NCBI RefSeq assembly: GCF_027596085.1
Contig: NC_072462.1
Location: forward strand, 21,923,112 to 21,987,111
Source of the DNA: Anoplopoma fimbria
Lineage: Eukaryota > Chordata > Actinopteri > Perciformes > Anoplopomatidae
Length of the DNA stretch: 64,000 nucleotides
Direction: 5' to 3'
The notes beneath the pieces were generated by a model that saw only the letters and a list, made by a program, of their open reading frames with translations, ran no database searches and was not told where the DNA came from. The position numbers and the translations under genes were made by a program. Numbering within the stretch: the stretch's first letter is position 1; every line of letters begins with the position of its first letter. This document shows, piece after piece, positions 1-10,720 of the stretch.

Positions 1-1942
1 GGGTCGCTGCTTTCATCACAGGTTTTCGCTTTCATTCTTGTAAAACTGGTCTTATAACCACGTTTATAATGAGACTACCTCAGATGTGTTGTTCACTGAA
101 TACTTGTGTTACACACATAGATTGTAAAATAAGTGGGCGTAGCCCCCTGTTCTGATAAGTGAAGCAAAAGTGGAATTACCTTAAACCTGCATCTTTCTTA
201 TTGCCAGCAGATGTATACTCCACTGGTTGCCCACTGCTGGCAATCCATGAAACAAGTGACCATTCTTCTCACTTGATTTAGTACGTCAGCAAACATTGTA
301 AATGTTCAATACAGCATGACCAAATATGGTCAACATACAGAGAGAATTCAGGGAACAGTAGTTGGACCGTTCCATTCTGGGGAGCAAATTAAATAAGATT
401 ACTGCTGTTCTGGGGAGTTGAAATGAGTAGATGCTGAGGAAATAGGAGAGTGGTGTATCCTGATACACAACAACCTGCTAAAATGCATGTAAACGGGTTT
501 TGGGGCATTATGATCTGCAATATACACTGCCGGTGTGTGTTCCCTTTAAATCTATGATATGTGGCCTGACATTATTTCAAACACAGTTATTTTTCCGCAA
601 AACAATGTTTGGAATCCATTTTTCCATCTGTTTTTAATCCTTAAACTGATTAAAAAACACGAAGTAGTATTACAAACAGATTGTTTTAATGCATCGCTCT
701 AATCTTCAGATACCCTGACCATAAACAAAAAGGCTTGTTAAATCATCGTTTCAACGTGATAACTTCTTTTGTCCCTTCTGGTTTTGAAACAAGCACATCT
801 GCTCAGTCGGCTCTCATAAACGCCAGGGAATTCATTTAGTTCTCTGAATTTAAAAGCAAACCTGAACTCTCATCGACCTATCTGTAACATTTTATTCCAG
901 CAGTATATCAGCGTCAGTTCCTCATAAAGCCAGCTTCATAGCAGAGATGTCCATCTGGCCCAGCAGCGCTCCCCTGTACCTGTTGCTCGTCAAATTTCAT
1001 TAAGGTTTATGGTCCCTGAGAAAACCATTCCCTGGAAATCATGTTCCTCTAAGTGGCTTGTTGGCTCGCTGTTTGTGTCCTCACACAGCATAAACTGGAC
1101 TTCTACATGTGCTTCACCACCTATACACATGTCATTGGTTTCCTTCAACATTTCCCAAGAGCTCTGGATACCTCATTGTTATGTATGGCAGTGTGAGTGA
1201 TCCTTTCAACAGCCAACCTGCCGAGTGCCGACTGCCTGACTCAAGCCCAGTGCAGATAGAGAAAATTAATAATTGTGTCTTCTTCATTGTGCATTATCAC
1301 CAAAAAAGAAAATATGATGTCTCCCTAATATCTGCATTGCTATTCTCATATCCATTTGGCATGGAGGGGAAAGACTGATACACAATTTTGTTTATGCAAT
1401 ACCATAAAGGCCTGGTTTCCTAAATAATTGTAAAAATGCAGCATTGGTCTGAACAGAATACGTTGATGTTGTCATGGCGAAGGAGCCATTAGCAAAGTAA
1501 AAGTACAACGTCCCCTGAGATAAGGTCTCTTATGTGGCTCAATATTTTCATGGTATTGCACATGTGTTAATTAGAGCAGGTAAGAGTGTGGTACCCCTTT
1601 GCCTGTTAGCCTTCTCTCCTGAGAGACCCTGACGCTGTCCCTCCCTGTGCACTGCCAGGTATAGCTGCTTACTTAGATCCTTTATTTACGAGCTGCCACT
1701 CGGCTTAAAGCATCAGGTGGAGAGAGATGTTGAGTTTTCACAGGGTAAGCCAGACCAGAAAGGCCATCAGGCTTGTCTCTTTATTACACTCTGCTATTTT
1801 CAAAGGATGCATAAACAGATCTGGAAGATATTTTAAGAGTGGGAGGATTTGAGAATCTGCTGACAGACGCTTGTGATTTAAATCCAGAGCTGTTACACAC
1901 GTAGCAGTCTAGTCAGCTTTGTTTTTTTTTATCTGCCTACAG
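1..1942. other. Non-coding, probably man1b1 intron 1
   Basis: This stretch precedes the first recognisable man1b1 coding exon. I looked for the cytosolic-tail exon of MAN1B1 in all + frames and found nothing similar, so the initiator exon probably lies upstream of the window and this is intronic. It ends in a T-rich run and the acceptor TACAG at 1938-1942. The only structured piece is a decayed repeat near 202-320. The short open frames look like chance. Intron status is inferred from exon phase and family knowledge. Confidence 0.6.
202..320 (+). repeat. Decayed copy of dispersed repeat shared with 24.2 and 49.5 kb
   Basis: The core TTCTCACTTGATTTA followed by a CAGCAAACATTGTAAA-like stretch matches the segment near 49626 and, in reverse complement, the one near 24270-24310. 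A degenerate GCCAGCAG lies at the left side, where the other copies carry GCCAGCAGGGGGCGA. This is a cross-match within the window; the family name is not known to me. Confidence 0.5.
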
Positions 1943-2051
1943 AAATGGAAGCAGCTGTCTCGGCTCCAGCGAAGCCTCATCCTGTTCCTGCTGGCTCTGC
2001 TGCTCATATTTGGACTGCTCTCCTATCCCAGCATCACAGAGCAGTGGAGAG
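1943..2051 (+). CDS. man1b1: man1b1 exon: membrane anchor
   Basis: Begins [20 protein letters not shown], very close to human MAN1B1 at the same place: a basic flank followed by about 18 hydrophobic residues, the type II signal anchor. Acceptor TACAG ends at 1942; donor GTAAAC starts at 2052; ends in phase 1. The start codon is not in this exon. Confidence 0.93.
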
Positions 2052-5000
2052 GTAAACCATGTCTGCCAGCACAACGCTTAACTCACACACACAAGCTGAT
2101 TTGGTCGCTGCATTTGGTGGTGATGATGCATTTCAGTGAATTGCTAAAAGGCCACAAATCGCCCCGGTAGTTTCTCTCTTTTGTTTAGATTAGATTTTGT
2201 GCTCATTTTTGTCTGTGCACACATGCTTGCTGTTAGTCTTTATTACATCTACTTGCACTTTATTTGATTTTCACACAACATGTGGTGGAAAAAATCTATC
2301 AATGTCCCGAGATGAGTCTCATTGAGCGTTGAAATAATGATCAAATGACAATAGCGTGTCTTTGCGGTATTTTATTCTTGCAATAAGAGGCATAGGTTTA
2401 CAGAGTCACACAGAGTCTGCAAAGGAATACACTGAAGAGAAAGGCTGCACACTCTGATATATGTACTGTAACAAGAATGTCTTGTTAAAGCAGACATGAC
2501 CAAACTGTCTTGTTATGTCTGCTTTTTTATATTTGTGAGAAGCCTGAGAAGTGAGTAATAAGGCAAGGCTGAGAAATAGATGATGAGGCAGGCGTGAAGG
2601 TCAAAGTGGGAATAACATAAATGTTTTCACATGAAACCTTCACATGGTAAAGTTCCAAACATTCACTTAGAAAATGTCCATTACACACGTCCACACTAAG
2701 ACTGCTAAATCTGAAAATGCTTCTATTGCCTTTTGTTTGGGCTTTGAGTACAAACTTAGTTGGCATATTTTTCAAAATCTGAGTTTTGTGAAGATCCTTC
2801 TTCAGAGTAGATACATCCGTGTTTATGTGCAGACTGTGAAAAACTGAGCTTCTGGAAAAGGATGACATATGTATGCCTGCTCAGACTTGGTTTGAGGCTA
2901 AAGGATGACATATATGTATTTGAGCTCAGAATGGGTATGGGGGTGTGTGGCAATAGGAGTTAGGAAGACAACTTTCTGTATTTTGTCGGACGGCTAATAC
3001 TGTGATGGCTATATAATAATAATATAGTCAGCTGGCATAGTATAGACTTTATCTCTGCTTATGTTATTGTTCATATTTTATTCAGGGTGGTCCGACAGGG
3101 AGGACTGGCTGGAGCTGAATGACAGAGACGTTAAGGATCTTCCGCCTATATTGGATCAAGCCACAGGTAAAGGTCTGCCTCCTGTGGCAGGGCCACATGT
3201 GCTGCCAGCTGTGGATCCAGATGCAGATGCAGGTGCTCCGGTGGAGCCCAGAGGACCAAACATCCCCATTTTGCCTAGACCTCCCACTAAGGTGGGAACT
3301 GTGTTTGTATTTATTTATTTCACATCAGTCAACATCAGTTAATAAGTAAACATGATGATGTCAGCCAAAGTTGTTGCTAGATGGTAATTACAGTCAGACA
3401 CATTACACTTACATCACACATAATTAAAAGCTATACATCTCTGTTTTGGTCTGCATTGTTCTTTTGTATCGATAAAGCACTTAAATAATTAATGTTCATT
3501 CTATCTAATTGGGAGAGGTAGTGAACATGTACATCCATCACTGGTGACAAACCATTGATAATGGGGAGCTCTCTTCTTGCGCTTGTGTATTATTGCTGGT
3601 CCACAGGTTTGTAATTAAGGGTCTGGAACAGTCTCTTAAGTGACCGTTCCAACTCTGATTCAGTTTGCTAAAATGGTTTTTAAAGTTGCCTTATTTGGAC
3701 TAAATATTAAGAATCTTATTATTTTATCTATCCACAGATTAAGACTTTCCCAAACAAGAGAGGTCCACCGAGCCTGCAGAAAGATGGAAATATTTCAGAC
3801 ACAGTCCGTGAGGTGAAGCAAGTGCCAGAGGTGGCTCAAGAAGAAGAAGAAGAAGGACAGGAGGAGGACAAAGAAAAGAAGATTGTCAGGTAATCTGCTT
3901 TTTGTTTGTTTTTGCAACTGTTTGCCAAAAAAAATCAGAAAATTTGCCACCCTTTATGCGGATAAAGCTGGGTTTCCTGCTTGTAAGGATACCAGAATGC
4001 ATTGTGCGCAAGCTTCTGACACCTGGAGGGTCCAAGCCGGCCTTATCCTCTTGCACGGCTACTACAGCCTCACATTCTCTCCGCTGCATTTCTTTTGGCC
4101 ATATACCCAGTCCTCTCTCGAATAAATAAGATTGAATATCCGAGTCAGCCCAAACACAGTAAAATGTATTCTCGTCTAGAGCATCCTCTGCACTCATATT
4201 TTGGGATGCCATTTTCAATGTTGGAAAAGGAGCTAGATTGCAATATAGTGCAATAAAATACTGTTTTTGAGCGGCATCTAGAGCACAGCGCTCCTGGCTA
4301 CCCAGAGGCAGAGACTTGAATACCAAGCTGAAACAGCCTGTACTTCTTCCTAACCTCACATCACCCTGCCTTACATCACTGTCATGTCAAAAGATGGCTT
4401 TCTCCTCCAACATAGCACACACTGAGGAATGTAATGCTTCATACCACCACATTTATCCTCAACACTGATTGGATATCCACATAAAAAGTTCATGATGATT
4501 ACAACATGTTAATGGGATAAAGCATTTTCCAGCCGCACCCAGGCCCTCTGGCATTTGTTGCAGTAAATTAATCAGAGAATCAGTTGTAAATGATACAGTT
4601 GTAAGACAGGTTTTTACTTTTGTCTCGCAGCTGGAGAGGAGCAATGATCGAAGCTGACCAAGCCACAGAGACTCCGCCCTCGACCAATGAGAGAGAAGCT
4701 GCGGCGCCCCCAGCCCCAGCTAACCCTGCTGACACTGTCCCACCAGAAGGTCTGTACTGAATTCCAACATAAGTTAAGGCACATTGTCATTAACAAACTT
4801 TTATCCAGTAATCTTTTGTTGTTTTTCTCAATAGTCCACCAATAGTTCTGTATATAAAATGTGCAAAACTAATAAAAAAATATCCGTCCAAACCCAAAGA
4901 TTTTCACTTCATAATGATGTAAAACACAGAAACCATAAGAATTTACTGTCATTCTTTATTGTTCTCCAGCCTTCATTTAGTTCCTCCTATCTCATTCTTT

Positions 5001-8000
5001 TTGTTCAGAAGTTGCCAAAAGTTCAAACTTTTCTTTCTCTTTGGGTCCACTGAGAAACTTTCCTCACAAGCAGATTCTTTCACAGAGCATTGTCCAGCTC
5101 TACTGGTATATGCTGTTTAAAGCCCAGCACCTTTTTCTTTTTTCCTTTTACAGTTTTAATATTTCTAACATGCAGGATAAACCCCTGCTGTGCTCAAAGC
5201 AGCAGCACTAATGCATGGCACAGAATATTACTTCTAATGAAAATAATCAGAAAATGAGACATTGTTGGTAGAGCGTCCTAGAGGAAACACAGACTTTGAA
5301 GATAACACTTTCATTTCTTATTCATTCCTTTTGTTTGTAGTTTCATCTGGAACTGTGGACAGACTGGAGGCCGTATGTGATGCCTTCAGACATGCGTGGA
5401 AAGGCTATAAGGACTACGCCTGGGGTCACGATGAGCTCAAGCCCATCTCCAGATCTTTCGGAGAATGGTTCGGACTGGGTTTGACGCTCATTGATTCTTT
5501 GGACACGATGTGGATTCTGGGCCTAAAAGAAGGTATTGTGTGTCAGTCATTCCCTCTATCTTGGGGCTGGGTATCATTTGATATGTTTTAATACCAAACA
5601 AAATTCAATACTGATATAGAGTTTTCATATCTGTTTGCAAACACTCGCATCTTTCCATTTTGTATTTTATAAACCGACATATTGAAAAAGAAAAGTTGTA
5701 TAAAGCCTTTTTTTGCTCCAGAGGGAGCTGCATGAAGTCTGATGCCTTGGTTCTGAAAACTACAAGTTTAACAATGAAATAAATCGGGAGGGGGTGTGGA
5801 GTTTGAAAAAGTGATGTTACCAGATCTCTGTAGCTTGTCCTCATCTCTGCTTGAGGCAAGCGTCTTGAAGCCACATTAGCCGCTACACTAGCAGTCAAGG
5901 TTGCACTATGGGTGATGTAGGCTCCAGGTTTTGACAATGCAATATCTCAATAGATTTTGATCATTTATTTATTTTACTGTCCCTCCTAAGTCCGACAGTG
6001 TCCTAGGAGTGCAATGTTTTCTTTTAAGAATCTGACAAAGACTTGGCCGGGGCCTGTCTCTGCAGTTTCTTACGAGATGTCTTTGATCCACCATGTTAAA
6101 TTGATGTAATCAAATGTAATACTTTTTTTTTTTTTCTCTTTCTCGCTCTCTTTCCCACTCTTGTACTTCGACTCGCTCCACATAGAGTTTGCCGAAGCAA
6201 AGGACTGGGTAGAGAAAGAGCTCTCTTTTGACAAGAACGTGGACGTAAATCTTTTTGAGACAACCATCCGTGTCCTCGGGGGCCTGCTGAGTACCTACCA
6301 TCTGACAGGAGACCAACTCTTTCTAGAGAAAGCTGTGAGTCCGTCCATAACAGGCCCTCTTACTGTCTTGTTTTCTTCTGTTGTGTAGTTGGTTAATGTT
6401 TTTAAGAAATCAGGTTCTAATATGACATTGAAACTCATCTAGCTTCATATTAAACTATATTGTCGAATTGACTAGGTTCAGATTCTCCTCTGCCTAACTT
6501 CAGTTGCATGTTTACAGCTGACTTCAGATCGAATGATATGGTAATCTTATGTGTAAAGCAGTTCCTATTTCAAAAAATCCAGCCAATGATGATTAACTCT
6601 TCATACTGAAACTCAGAAAAAGGGATTTTCCTCATAATTCTGTTTCTTCTCTCCACTTAAAGAAAGACATCGGGTCCAGGTTGATGCCTGCCTTCAAAAC
6701 TCCCTCTAAGATCCCGTTCTCAGACGTTAACATCGGGAGGGGAACAGCTCACCCCCCTCGATGGACGTCAGACAGCACGCTGGCCGAGGTCACCAGCATT
6801 CAGCTAGAATTCAGAGAGCTGAGCCGCCTCACTCAGGACCCACAGTACCAGGTCAGGATGCAAAGAGGGCCTCCATTGCAGTCAAACGTGCTCTGGTGTG
6901 CGTGTCCAATGGTTTTGTTTTGGCAGTTCTCTGAGATGGAGTAAAAAAAGATTGGAGGCAATTTATATAGATTTTAGATTGAGGGTTTCAGTTCTGCTGA
7001 AATCAGACATTAATGTACAGCGCGCAGACACTTGTGTGATTGAAGTGACAAGCATGAGCTAGGATTTGCTTTAAATCCATCAGGCTGTCAGTTTATGAGT
7101 GATTCCAGAAACCGGAGTTTGCCCCTGAAGCTTTTAAGCCCAACCTGCCATTAATTTGAATAATTTCTGTCCTAACCTTAGCCAGCCCTGTGAGTTGTAG
7201 CTTTTGATGAGCCAATTTCATCAAAGTGTGAAATTGCTAATAACTTTCTAAATGATAAATTGCGTCAAACAGTGTTTTTCAAACGTATTGGCCCACACAC
7301 CAGCAGTATGTAGAGGGAGGCTGCTGGGGTCATTATCTCATGTCTAGACACTAATTGTGGCTCTGTTTTTTTCTAACCTCCCCAGGAGGTTGTGAATGAG
7401 GTAATGAAGCTGGTCCACAAGCTGCCAGGCAAACAGGATGGCCTGGTGCCTATGTTCATCAACACCAACAGCGGCCAGTTCACCCACAAAGGAGTCTTCA
7501 CGCTTGGTGCCAGGGCAGACAGCTACTATGAATACCTGCTCAAACAGTGGATCCAGGGAGGCAAGACGGAAGACGAGTAATTCAAACTTTGCAATTCTGA
7601 GTTGATGTTTTGTGATTGTGAGAGATAACACTGGATTTGAAGGTGGAACAACAGAGCCACTACTGAGAAGCATTTGAAGAAAAATATAACCTGATATGAC
7701 ATTCAGTGTACTGTTAATAGTTAGGCTGTAGGAGTTGCAGCTACAACAATTCAGAGCTGGGAAATAATTTCATCTTATAATGTCAATTTGAGTGAAATTT
7801 TATTGTACTGATTAGATCATAATATTTTATCATCTTACAAGATACTGTTAATGTTTCTGAGTGTATTGGATTTAAAAAAGAAATGGCATACATAGTCGAA
7901 GTTCTTGTTCTACACATGAAGTATTTGAGGTAATGCATAATAGTGGAAATCACTGCATTTGCACCACTTTAAGTATAATATATGTATATTTTGTGTTTTT

Positions 8001-10398
8001 GCAATATTGGGATTTAGTCAACACCAGAGAATTTTTTGGTTTTATAGTTGTGATAATGACTACAGTTATATTGCAAAGCCCTAAACAAAATCACTAGAGA
8101 CTGACTAATATTATACTGACTAATATCTTTCTATCACATTCTGTAACATTTTGTGTTTTGTTTTGTCCAGCCTGTTGGAGGACTACCTTCAGGCTGTGGA
8201 AGGAGTGAAAAAACATCTTTTGAGACAGACGGGGCCAAACAAATTGACCTTTGTTGGAGAGTTGTCCCACACCCGCTTCAACCCAAAAATGGTAGGGATG
8301 CTCACCAAAAGTCAGTGTGCTAAGTACGTGGGGTGTCAGGGGGTCGAAAGTCCTTAATTAATCTGGGAGCTACTGGAAAACTCAAAAGCAGAATTTATAG
8401 TGTTTTACTATATTTACCCAGGCCTTCTGTTTTTTGTAAATACCGCGCACAGCCCAAGGACCCCTGATTGCTGTAGCTTAATTTGCACACTGTCAAAACT
8501 CAATAAACTCACAGACAATGACAATACAAACTCATTCGCTGTTCTGTCCATCATCCAGTCCAATCAATTCCATCTCAAATCCTTAACTCCCATCACTCTC
8601 GTCCGTCCTGATTGCTCCTCTCTCTCGTGTCTCTTTCTACAGGACCACCTTGTGTGCTTCCTGCCAGGAACCTTGGCACTTGGGGCCCACAACGGCCTCC
8701 CGGGGGACCACATGGATCTGGCAGTACAGCTGATGGAGACGTGTCACCAGATGTACAAGCAGATGGAGACGGGGCTGAGCCCAGAGATCGTGCACTTTAA
8801 CCTGCAGGCCAGTGATGGGCACGATGTCGTTGTCAAGGTGAGGCTAATAGCAGAAAGCTGGCTTTTTTCTTTTTCTAATTGAATTTTTAATTATCATGTA
8901 ATCATTGATATTTTCATTTTTTTATCTTTTTGTTGTATGTAAAATTTAAGATGCGATTAAAAATAGGAAAAAATGTCTAAATGGCAACTGACCTTCTGTT
9001 AAGCAATTCGACAAAATGCAAAGAAACTTTTTTTTTAACAAATCTCTTTGTAAATTCAAATGTGCAATTGGAAAAACTATTTTCTTTAGCGACTTATTTT
9101 GGTGCTTTCTGTTGAACGCACATTCTGTAATTTGAAAGAAGCTTCAGAGACCAACATTAGAGAGAGCCGACTGCTGAGTGAGTCTAAATTTGTCATGGGA
9201 GTTATGTCCATAACCTTCCTGACCCTCCTCAATGCTCATTTTCTTTTCCATTAACTGCCCTTGGTTTGTCAAAAGCATCCAATATTATTGTACTTGTCTC
9301 CACTGCTGCCTTCATTAACCTCAAATATAATTACAAAACATTTTAGGAGCTCATTCTTATTCTAGGATTAAAAACTAAGGAAATGAATATCAGATTATAC
9401 AGGATTTAATCATTTATTTTGTACGAGTAATTTACCTGTTGTAATAAAACAATATGTTTGTCCTATGGTTGTATGACCTTGGAGGTTTGGATTTCAATAC
9501 ACAGATTGTTTTACATTTCCGGTTCTTTATAGGCGTTTTTATGTAGGTAAGGTAAAGCGTAAAGTAAAACAAAATAAGAGAAATCAAAAGGATACCTTTA
9601 AAAAAATCCTCCTAAAAAAGATATAAAGGTTGCCCCAGTACTGGTTGTTACCGTGGACTTGTTTTATTCGACAGCAGAAGGATTACACAGAGGCTTTTTG
9701 TAAACTCATGAATTCATTTATTGTGTTTTTTATGGATTCTGTTATATTTAGATGAAACATTCGTTGAGACATCTGTAGCGTTTACATCAATCAAATTCTA
9801 GGATAAGGCACCTTCTTATGGTTAGCATTTTAATATATAAGCAAATTTGCAACTTGCCCCAGAGGGTTGTTAAAATCTGTTTTTCTTTTTGTGCTTTGAG
9901 CAAATGCTTTTTGTTTCTTCTTATCACTTTGTATTCATTTTTATATTTATTGGCATTTTCTCATTTATGCTCCAGCCTGCAGACAGACACAACCTGCTGA
10001 GGCCAGAAACGGTAGAAAGTCTGTTCTACATGTACAGATTCACTAAGGACACCAAGTACAGAGACTGGGGCTGGGACATACTGCACAGCTTCAATAACTA
10101 CACTAAGGTACGGACAGGCTCATTAACTAACATTACCATTACATTTTGTGTCCTTAAACCACCTGACCCAACGCCTCCACTTCTGCAGGTCCCCGGTGGT
10201 GGCTACACGTCCATTAACAACGTTCGTGACCCCGTGAACCCCGGGCCCCGGGACAAGATGGAGAGTTTCTTCCTGGGTGAGACGCTGAAGTACCTGTATC
10301 TGCTCTTCTCTGACGACATGGAGCTGCTCAGTCTAGACAAGTATGTCTTTAACACAGAGGCCCACGCTCTCCCCATATGGCCCTCCCCACCCAAATGA
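1943..10398 (+). CDS. man1b1: ER mannosyl-oligosaccharide 1,2-alpha-mannosidase (GH47), 12 of about 13 exons
   Basis: MAN1B1 is a type II membrane enzyme that removes the middle-branch mannose of Man9GlcNAc2 and helps commit misfolded glycoproteins to ER-associated degradation. Spliced exons: 1943-2051, 3086-3291, 3738-3889, 4631-4749, 5341-5532, 6186-6334, 6663-6851, 7386-7576, 8171-8291, 8643-8837, 9976-10107, 10189-10398. They total 1965 nt, giving 654 visible residues plus stop, all in frame with GT/AG borders. The order is a membrane anchor (about residues 10-30), a low-complexity acidic and proline-rich stem (to about 195), then the GH47 barrel. Visible family hallmarks are [31 protein letters not shown] and the calcium-site threonine in FNTEAH; two cysteines 29 residues apart match the conserved disulfide. 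The human protein is 699 aa, so only the short cytosolic tail is missing. No break is seen; it is likely functional. Which teleost paralogue it is cannot be told. Confidence 0.96.
3086..3291 (+). CDS. man1b1: man1b1 exon: lumenal stem, proline-rich
   Basis: Enters in phase 1 (split glycine) after ATTCAG and ends with a whole lysine codon before GTGGGA. It encodes the poorly conserved stem ([11 protein letters not shown]..., then a P/D/A-rich run). Assignment rests on frame, splice sites and position, since the stem diverges quickly in this family. An internal GT at the end of ACAGGTAAAG (about 3166-3175) could act as an alternative donor. Confidence 0.85.
3738..3889 (+). CDS. man1b1: man1b1 exon: acidic stem with GAA repeat
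   Basis: Follows the acceptor ATCCACAG and ends in phase 2 before GTAATC. It encodes [14 protein letters not shown], then a charged stretch with five consecutive glutamates from a GAA run at about 3838-3852 and a Glu/Lys-rich end. Joining to the next exon gives SWRGA, matching the human stem motif at this junction. Confidence 0.88.
4131..4490. repeat. Dispersed repeat in man1b1 intron, partner at 58.3 kb
   Basis: Shares many blocks in the same order with 58289-58630: CTCTGCACTCATA.TTTGG, a CATCTAGAG(C/T)ACAGC block, AGAGGCAGAGACT, CACTGTCATGTCAAA-like, and ATAGCACxCACTGAGGAAT. It lies wholly within the intron between the exons ending 3889 and starting 4631. The minus-strand open frame across it (3886-4359) has no family I recognise and is probably repeat-derived. 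Confidence 0.65.
4631..4749 (+). CDS. man1b1: man1b1 exon: stem, SWRGA motif
   Basis: Acceptor TCTCGCAG, donor GTCTGT, ends in phase 1. Encodes [17 protein letters not shown] and an Ala/Pro-rich tail; human MAN1B1 has SWRGAVIEPE at the same point. This is the last stem exon before the catalytic domain. Confidence 0.9.
5341..5532 (+). CDS. man1b1: man1b1 exon: start of GH47 catalytic domain
   Basis: Acceptor TTTGTAG, donor GTATTG. Encodes the first barrel helices with [18 protein letters not shown] and [18 protein letters not shown], nearly identical to human. The glutamate of HDELKP (codon 5433-5435) corresponds to human E330, one of the proposed active-site acids. Confidence 0.97.
6186..6334 (+). 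CDS. man1b1: man1b1 exon: GH47, DVNLFE segment
   Basis: A pyrimidine-rich tract precedes ACATAG; the donor is GTGAGT. Encodes [20 protein letters not shown], then [20 protein letters not shown], the highly conserved GH47 segment after the first catalytic helix. Ends in phase 0. Confidence 0.97.
6663..6851 (+). CDS. man1b1: man1b1 exon: GH47, [15 protein letters not shown]
   Basis: Acceptor CTTAAAG, donor GTCAGG. Sixty-three codons encode [40 protein letters not shown] and FRELSRLT. The [15 protein letters not shown] motif lines the substrate cleft of GH47 enzymes. Both ends are phase 0. Confidence 0.97.
7386..7576 (+). CDS. man1b1: man1b1 exon: GH47, [10 protein letters not shown] catalytic segment
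   Basis: Acceptor CTCCCCAG, donor GTAATT. Encodes [15 protein letters not shown] and [20 protein letters not shown]. In human the arginine and aspartate of GARAD are R461 (substrate specificity) and D463 (catalytic). The apparent in-frame stop after EDE lies in the intron: splicing at 7576 in phase 2 makes the aspartate of EDDLLEDY. Confidence 0.97.
8171..8291 (+). CDS. man1b1: man1b1 exon: GH47, LTFVGEL
   Basis: Acceptor TTGTCCAG, donor GTAGGG. Encodes [19 protein letters not shown] and [16 protein letters not shown], matching human LTFVGELAHGRFSAKM. Enters phase 2, ends phase 0. Confidence 0.96.
8643..8837 (+). CDS. man1b1: man1b1 exon: GH47, disulfide and METGLSPEI
   Basis: Acceptor TCTACAG, donor GTGAGG, 65 whole codons. 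Encodes [14 protein letters not shown] and [20 protein letters not shown]. The two cysteines are 29 residues apart, the spacing of the conserved human C527-C556 disulfide. The histidine of DHLVCF is the conserved family residue near the cleft. Confidence 0.97.
9976..10107 (+). CDS. man1b1: man1b1 exon: GH47, RPETVESL
   Basis: Acceptor GCTCCAG, donor GTACGG, 44 whole codons. Encodes [20 protein letters not shown] and [18 protein letters not shown]. The first glutamate of PETVESL corresponds to human E599, a catalytic acid. Confidence 0.97.
10189..10398 (+). CDS. man1b1: man1b1 terminal exon: GH47 C-terminus and stop
   Basis: Acceptor TTCTGCAG. Encodes [32 protein letters not shown] and [13 protein letters not shown], then a short proline tail and TGA at 10396-10398. 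The threonine of FNTEAH is the calcium ligand (human T688). The C-terminus is about the same length as in human. Confidence 0.97.
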   Translation, partial: VPGGGYTSINNVRDPVNPGPRDKMESFFLGETLKYLYLLFSDDMELLSLDKYVFNTEAHALPIWPSPPK

Positions 10399-10666
10399 GG
10401 TCACCATGCAGGAGATGTGTGTAAAGATCAGACCAACAGAGTCCTCTATGAGTCAAAGACTGTTATTGCCGCTGAGTCAGGCAATTCTCTAAAGCAAACC
10501 GTCCAGGCTGGACTGCTGTGTTGAGCAGTGAAGCAGACCGGTGCTGTCTACTTGTACTTTGACATGTTTCCATGTGGAGGAGTTTGATTTCTTTCAGTCT
10601 TTTTCTCCTTGTTTTCATTTGTTTTTTCCTAAGGAAAAGGTTTGTGTTAGAGCTGGTCTCTAAAGT

Positions 10667-10676
<10 letters not shown>

Positions 10677-10713
<37 letters not shown>
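10677..10713 (+). repeat. Poly(T) run, about 37 nt
   Basis: An uninterrupted T homopolymer just after the man1b1 stop. It could be the reversed poly(A) tail of a retroposed copy, but no retroelement body is obvious next to it. Confidence 0.9.

Positions 10714-10720
<7 letters not shown>

Noticed and set aside
3886..4359. 157-codon minus-strand open frame in a man1b1 intron
   Set aside because: It lies over a dispersed repeat that recurs at 58.3 kb, and the protein resembles nothing I know.
7392..7580. Apparent stop TAA within man1b1 after 7576
   Set aside because: It lies in the intron: GTAATT at 7577 is a donor, and joining to 8171 restores EDDLLEDY as in human.
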